A program made the position numbers and the translations under genes. A model generated the notes under the pieces. It had not been told where the DNA came from and searched no databases. It saw only the letters and a list, made by a program, of their open reading frames with translations. 64,000 nt of DNA. Source: Crossaster papposus (lineage: Eukaryota; Echinodermata; Asteroidea; Velatida; Solasteridae). The stretch lies in the NCBI GenBank assembly GCA_037893245.1, contig JBAIAA010001131.1:174111-238110 (forward strand), written 5' to 3'. Below, piece after piece: positions 58,249-64,000 of this stretch; positions within the stretch are counted from its first letter, which is position 1, and every line of letters starts with the position of its first letter.

Positions 58249-61091
58249 AACTCGAGGGCTTGTTCCCACATCATGTGTTTATTTCTTATGCACACTTCTG
58301 TCCCTTTACATATTTCTTATGCACACTTCTTTCCCTTTACATATTTCTTATGCACACTTCTTTCCCTTTACATATTTAACTCGAGGGCTTGTTCCCACAT
58401 CATGTGTTTATTTCTTATGCACACTTCTTTCCCTTTACATATTTCTTATGCACACTTCTTTCCCTTTACATATTTCTTATGCACACTTCTTTCCCTTTAC
58501 ATGTTTCTTATGCACACTTCTTTCCCTTTACATATTTCTTATGCACACTTCTTTCCCTTTACATATTTCTTATGCACACTTCTTTCCCTTTACATATTTC
58601 TTATGCACACTTCTTTTCCTTTACATATTTCTTATGCACACTTCTTTCCCTTTACATATTTCTTATGCACACTTCTTTCCCTTTACATATTTCTTATGCA
58701 CACTTCTTTCCCTTTACATATTTCTTATGCACACTTCTTTCCCTTTACATATTTCTTATGCACACTTCTTTCCCTTTACATATTTCTTATGCACACTTCT
58801 TTCCCTTTACATATTTCTTATGCACACTTATTTCCCTTTACATATTTCTTATGCACACTTCTTTCCCTTTACATATTTCTTATGCACACTTCTTTCCCTT
58901 TACATATTTCTTATGCACACTTCTTTCCCTTTACATATTTCTTATGCACACTTCTTTCCCTTTACATATTTCTTATGCACACTTCTTTCCCTTTACATAT
59001 TTCTTATGCACACTTCTTTCCCTTTACATATTTCTTATGCACACTTCTTTCCCTTTACATATTTCTTATGCACACTTCTTTCCCTTTATTATTTCTTATG
59101 CACACTTCTTTCCCTTTACATATTTAACTCGAGGGCTTGTCCCGACACCATGTGTTTATTTCTTATGCACACTTCTTTCCCTTTACATATTTCTTATGCA
59201 CACTTCTTTCCCTTTACATATTTCTTATGCACACTTCTTTCCCTTTACATATTTCTTATGCACACTTCTTTCCCTTTACATATTTCTTATGCACACTTCT
59301 TTCCCTTTACATATTTCTTATGCACACTTCTTTCCCTTTACATATTTCTTATGCACACTTCTTTCCCTTTACATATTTCTTATGCACACTTCTTTCCCTT
59401 TACATATTTCGTATGCACACTTCTTTCCCTTTACATATTTCTTATGCACACTTCTTTCCCTTTACATATTTATTATGCACACTTCTTCCCCTTTACATAT
59501 TTCTTATGCACACTTCTTTCCCTTTACATATTTCTTATGCACACTTCTTTCCCTTTACATATTTCTTATGCACACTTCTTTCCCTTTACATATTTCTTAT
59601 GCACACTTCTTTCCCTTTACATATTTCTTATGCACACTTCTTTCCCTTTACATATTTCTTATGCACACTTCTTTCCCTTTACATATTTCTTATGCACACT
59701 TCTTTCCCTTTACATATTTCTTATGCACACTTATTTCCCTTTACATATTTCTTATGCACACTTCTTTCCCTTTACATATTTCTTATGCACACTTCTTTCC
59801 CTTTACATATTTAACTCGAGGGCTTGTTCCCACATCATGTGTTTATTTCTTATGCACACTTCTGTCCCTTTACATATTTCTTATGCACACTTCTTTCCCT
59901 TTACATATTTCTTATGCACACTTCTTTCCCTTTACATATTTAACTCGAGGGCTTGTTCCCACATCATGTGTTTATTTCTTATGCACACTTCTTTCCCTTT
60001 ACATATTTCTTATGCACACTTCTTTCCCTTTACATATTTCTTATGCACACTTCTTTCCCTTTACATGTTTCTTATGCACACTTCTTTCCCTTTACATATT
60101 TCTTATGCACACTTCTTTCCCTTTACATATTTCTTATGCACACTTCTTTCCCTTTACATATTTCTTATGCACACTTCTTTCCCTTTACATATTTCTTATG
60201 CACACTTCTTTCCCTTTACATATTTCTTATGCACACTTCTTTCCCTTTACATATTTCTTATGCACACTTCTTTCCCTTTACATATTTCTTATGCACACTT
60301 CTTTCCCTTTACATATTTCTTATGCACACTTATTTCCCTTTACATATTTCTTATGCACACTTCTTTCCCTTTACATATTTCTTATGCACACTTCTTTCCC
60401 TTTACATATTTCTTATGCACACTTATTTCCCTTTACATATTTCTTATGCACACTTCTTTCCCTTTACATATTTCTTATGCACACTTTCTTCCCTTTACAT
60501 ATTTCTTATGCACACTTGTTTCCCTTTACATATTTCTTATGCACACTTCTTTCCCTTTACATATTTCTTATGCACACTTCTTTCCCTTTACATATTTCTT
60601 ATGCACACTTCTTTCCCTTTATTATTTCTTATGCACACTTCTTTCCCTTTACATATTTCTTATGCACACTTCTTTCCCTTTACATATTTCTTATGCACAC
60701 TTATTTCCCTTTACATATTTCTTATGCACACTTCTTTCCCTTTATTATTTCGTATGCACACTTCTTTCCCTTTAGATATTTCTTATGCACACTTCTTTCC
60801 CTTTACATATTTCTTATGCACACTTCTTTCCCTTTACATATTTCTTATGCACACTTCTTTCCCTTTACATATTTCTTATGCACACTTCTTTCCCTTTACA
60901 TATTTCTTATGCACACTTCTTTCCCTTTACATATTTCTTATGCACACTTCTTTCCCTTTACATATTTCTTATGCACACTTCTTTCCCTTTACATATTTCT
61001 TATGCACACTTATTTCCCTTTACATATTTCTTATGCACACTTCTTTCCCTTTACATATTTCTTATGCACACTTCTTTCCCTTTACATATTT
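58249..61091. repeat. 1,564-bp duplication with a third shorter copy start
   Basis: The insert pair 58249/58378 recurs at 59813/59942. CTTCTGTCCC (G at 58300 and 59864) and ACATGTTT (G at 58503 and 60067) recur at the same 1,564-bp distance. A further pair at 61092/61221 follows 1,279 bp later but lacks the CTGTCCC change. Confidence 0.88.
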
Positions 61092-61725
61092 AACTCGAGG
61101 GCTTGTTCCCACATCATGTGTTTATTTCTTATGCACACTTCTTTCCCTTTACATATTTCTTATGCACACTTCTTTCCCTTTACATATTTCTTATGCACAC
61201 TTCTTTCCCTTTACATATTTAACTCGAGGGCTTGTTCCCACATCATGTGTTTATTTCTTATGCACACTTCTTTCCCTTTACATATTTCGTATGCACACTT
61301 CTTTCCCTTTACATATTTCTTATGCACACTTCTTTCCCTTTACATATTTCTTATGCACACTTCTTTCCCTTTACATATTTCTTATGCACACTTCTTTCCC
61401 TTTACATATTTCTTATGCACACTTCTTTCCCTTTACATATTTCTTATGCACACTTCTTTCCCTTTACATATTTCTTATGCACACTTCTTTCCCTTTACAT
61501 ATTTCTTATGCACACTTCTTTCCCTTTACATATTTCTTATGCACACTTCTTTCCCTTTACATATTTCTTATGCACACTTCTTTCCCCTTACATATTTCTT
61601 ATGCACACTTCTTTCCCTTTACATATTTCTTATGCACACTTCTTTCCCTTTACATATTTCTTATGCACACTTCTTTCCCTTTACATATTTCTTATGCACA
61701 CTTCTTTCCCCTTTACATATTTCTT

Positions 61726-63461
61726 ATGCACACTTCTTTCCCTTTACATATTTCTTATGCACACTTCTTTCCCTTTACATATTTCTTATGCACACTTCTT
61801 TCCCTTTACATATTTCTTATGCACACTTCTTTCCCTTTACATATTTCTTATGCACACTTCTTTCCCTTTACATATTTCTTATGCACACTTCTTTCCCTTT
61901 ACATATTTCTTATGCACACTTCTTTCCCTTTACATATTTCTTATGCACACTTCTTTCCCTTTACATATTTCTTATGCACACTTCTTTCCCTTTACATATT
62001 TCTTATGCACACTTCTTTCCCTTTACATATTTCTTATGCACACTTCTTTCCCTTTACATATTTCTTATGCACACTTCTTTCCCTTTACATATTTCTTATG
62101 CACACTTCTTTCCCTTTACATATTTCTTATGCACACTTCTTTCCCTTTACATATTTCTTATGCACACTTCTTTCCCTTTACATATTTCTTATGCACACTT
62201 CTTTCCCTTTACATATTTCTTATGCACACTTCTTTCCCTTTACATATTTCTTATGCACACTTCTTTCCCTTTACATATTTCTTATGCACACTTCTTTCCC
62301 TTTACATATTTCTTATGCACACTTCTTTCCCTTTACATATTTCTTATGCACACTTCTTTCCCTTTACATATTTCTTATGCACACTTCTTTCCCTTTACAT
62401 ATTTCTTATGCACACTTCTTTCCCTTTACATATTTCTTATGCACACTTCTTTCCCTTTACATATTTCTTATGCACACTTCTTTCCCTTTACATATTTCTT
62501 ATGCACACTTCTTTCCCTTTACATATTTCTTATGCACACTTCTTTCCCTTTACATATTTCTTATGCACACTTCTTTCCCTTTACATATTTCTTATGCACA
62601 CTTCTTTCCCTTTACATATTTCTTATGCACACTTCTTTCCCTTTACATATTTCTTATGCACACTTCTTTCCCTTTACATATTTCTTATGCACACTTCTTT
62701 CCCTTTACATATTTCTTATGCACACTTCTTTCCCTTTACATATTTCTTATGCACACTTCTTTCCCTTTACATATTTCTTATGCACACTTCTTTCCCTTTA
62801 CATATTTCTTATGCACACTTCTTTCCCTTTACATATTTCTTATGCACACTTCTTTCCCTTTACATATTTCTTATGCACACTTCTTTCCCTTTACATATTT
62901 CTTATGCACACTTCTTTCCCTTTACATATTTCTTATGCACACTTCTTTCCCTTTACATATTTCTTATGCACACTTCTTTCCCTTTACATATTTCTTATGC
63001 ACACTTCTTTCCCTTTACATATTTCTTATGCACACTTCTTTCCCTTTACATATTTCTTATGCACACTTCTTTCCCTTTACATATTTCTTATGCACACTTC
63101 TTTCCCTTTACATATTTCTTATGCACACTTCTTTCCCTTTACATATTTCTTATGCACACTTCTTTCCCTTTACATATTTCTTATGCACACTTCTTTCCCT
63201 TTACATATTTCTTATGCACACTTCTTTCCCTTTACATATTTCTTATGCACACTTCTTTCCCTTTACATATTTCTTATGCACACTTCTTTCCCTTTACATA
63301 TTTCTTATGCACACTTCTTTCCCTTTACATATTTCTTATGCACACTTCTTTCCCTTTACATATTTCTTATGCACACTTCTTTCCCTTTACATATTTCTTA
63401 TGCACACTTCTTTCCCTTTACATATTTCTTATGCACACTTCTTTCCCTTTACATATTTCTT
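61726..63461. repeat. 56 consecutive identical monomers
   Basis: This stretch is 1,736 bp, exactly 56 x 31, and I see no departure from the consensus. It starts after the 32-bp monomer with an extra C and ends at an irregular monomer. It is the longest perfect run I noticed. Either it was homogenised very recently or an assembler smoothed it. Confidence 0.85.
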
Positions 63462-63505
63462 ATGCACTCTCCTTCCTATGCTCTTCTTCCCTTTACATAT
63501 TTCTT
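63462..63505. repeat. Irregular 44-bp monomer
   Basis: This unit starts ATGCACTCTCCTTCCT, then restarts with ATGCTCTTCTTCCC and ends normally. It is 13 bp longer than the consensus and its first half carries several changes. It looks like one and a half damaged monomers. Flanking monomers are perfect on both sides, and monomers resume in register after it. Confidence 0.85.
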
Positions 63506-64000
63506 ATGCACACTTCTTTCCCTTTACATATTTCTTATGCACACTTCTTTCCCTTTACATATTTCTTATGCACACTTCTTTCCCTTTACATATTTCTTAT
63601 GCACACTTCTTTCCCTTTACATATTTCTTATGCACACTTCTTTCCCTTTACATATTTCTTATGCACACTTCTTTCCCTTTACATATTTCTTATGCACACT
63701 TCTTTCCCTTTACATATTTCTTATGCACACTTCTTTCCCTTTACATATTTCTTATGCACACTTCTTTCCCTTTACATATTTCTTATGCACACTTCTTTCC
63801 CTTTACATATTTCTTATGCACACTTCTTTCCCTTTACATATTTCTTATGCACACTTCTTTCCCTTTACATATTTCTTATGCACACTTCTTTCCCTTTACA
63901 TATTTCTTATGCACACTTCTTTCCCTTTACATATTTCTTATGCACACTTCTTTCCCTTTACATATTTCTTATGCACACTTCTTTCCCTTTACATATTTCT

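Larger units (their letters stand above)
54188..61256. repeat. Block VI: insert triplet and 1.06-1.56-kb units
   Basis: Inserts start at 54188, 54317, 54446 (triplet at 129 bp), 55908, 56469, 56970, 57531, 58249, 58378, 59126, 59813, 59942, 61092 and 61221. Copies at 56469, 57531 and 59126 share three substitutions (GTCCCGACACC in place of GTTCCCACATC), which add a second CpG. Thirty-base monomers are frequent here: TTTATTATTT begins at 55995, 56428, 57057, 57490, 59085, 60618 and 60741. The last two inserts of the window, at 61092 and 61221, form another 129-bp pair. Confidence 0.9.
1..64000. repeat. 31-bp satellite array filling the window
   Basis: The monomer repeats from the first base to the last. 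Landmarks in order are ATGCACAC, the pyrimidine tract CTTCTTTCCCTTT (13 nt, monomer positions 8-20), then ACATATTTCTT. The consensus holds 6 A, 9 C, 1 G and 15 T. Counting by distances between inserts gives 1,973 monomers plus 79 copies of a 36-bp insert, with 21 monomers one base short, two one base long and one of 44 bp; these sum to 64,000. Most monomers match the consensus exactly and the rest usually differ by one substitution. Both ends of the window fall inside the array, so its true length is larger. This is non-coding satellite or long minisatellite DNA, probably eukaryotic. I do not recognise the family by name. Confidence 0.99.
61257..64000. repeat. Block VII: insert-free, near-perfect monomers
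   Basis: After the last insert the array has no further inserts and almost no variants. I see a CGTATG near 61287, a T-to-C change near 61587 (CCCCTTA), one extra C near 61711 and one irregular 44-bp monomer at 63462. The array is still running at the last base. Confidence 0.93.

Noticed and set aside
1-61093. Dozens of long + strand open frames, up to 2,916 codons, repeating MHTSFPLHIS-like segments
   Set aside because: They exist because the 31-bp monomer lacks stop codons on this strand and shifts frame each copy. All three frames overlap and give the same peptide cycle. Start codons occur in every monomer, and no gene-like composition or domain is present.
1671-61256. CRISPR array
   Set aside because: A CRISPR array needs unique spacers between identical repeats. 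Here 31-bp units abut directly, and the 36-bp inserts are all near-identical to each other. No cas gene is present.
1-64000. Telomeric repeat
   Set aside because: CCCTTTA within the monomer recalls CCCTAAA, but it occurs once per 31 bp and is not tandem. No known telomere motif is repeated.
1-64000. Replication origin made of ARS-like motifs
   Set aside because: CTTTACATATT matches the 11-bp yeast ARS consensus at about 9 positions, and ATTTACATATT in the CCATTT variants at about 10. AT-rich sequence gives such matches easily and nothing shows that the organism is a budding yeast.
1-64000. Centromere identity, including a CENP-B box
   Set aside because: The scale and higher-order structure would fit a centromere, but I see no CENP-B box pattern in the monomer or insert. 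Subtelomeric or interstitial heterochromatin fits equally well. Chromatin data would be needed.
1-64000. G-quadruplex-forming array on the minus strand
   Set aside because: There is one GGG per 31 bp, so loops would be about 28 nt. That is too long for a stable intrastrand quadruplex.
1-64000. Purely artificial or erroneous sequence
   Set aside because: Linked variants, nested duplications with private mutations and consistent insert spacing are what real array evolution produces. Local assembly errors remain possible, chiefly in the perfect block at the right end.

Overview
The whole 64 kb window lies inside one tandem repeat array, with no unique sequence at either end. The monomer is 31 bp and AT-rich (10 of 31 bases are G or C). 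It starts ATGCACAC, has a pyrimidine core containing TTTCCCTTT, and ends ACATATTTCTT. The given strand is strongly biased: 24 of 31 bases are pyrimidines and there is one G per monomer. I find no gene, RNA gene, transposon, CRISPR array or regulatory unit. The long open frames on the + strand are an artefact: the monomer contains no stop codon and 31 leaves remainder 1 on division by 3, so all three frames stay open.

A second element is interspersed: a 36-bp segment starting AACTCGAGGG and ending in TTTATTT. It always sits at the same point of the monomer, after base 28 (ACATATTT|CTT), and makes a 67-bp compound unit. I count 79 copies. The window can be accounted for exactly: 1,973 monomers (the last lacking one base), 79 inserts, 21 monomers with a single-base loss (TTTATTATTT), two monomers with one extra base, and one irregular 44-bp monomer. 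Every distance between successive inserts equals a whole number of monomers once those length variants are counted.

Shared variants show a layered higher-order structure. Block I (about 1-20.8 kb) carries higher-order repeats of roughly 2.5 kb marked by an insert pair 129 bp apart and a third insert 563 bp further on. Block II (20.8-27.9 kb) carries units of about 1.25-1.5 kb headed by adjacent inserts 67 bp apart. Block III (27.9-31.5 kb) is insert-dense with short local amplifications (98, 439 and 759 bp). Block IV (31.5-44.2 kb) is insert-poor and holds a 3,977-bp duplication. Block V (44.2-54.2 kb) has units of about 3.0-3.4 kb. Block VI (54.2-61.3 kb) has 1,062- and 1,564-bp duplications. 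Block VII (61.3-64 kb) has no inserts and is almost perfectly homogeneous.

The organism is most likely a eukaryote, because megasatellite-scale arrays with higher-order repeats are typical of eukaryotic heterochromatin or subtelomeric and pericentromeric DNA. Nothing here identifies the species or the chromosomal location. The pattern fits growth by repeated unequal exchange or replication-based tandem duplication. I see no evidence of an encoded system.
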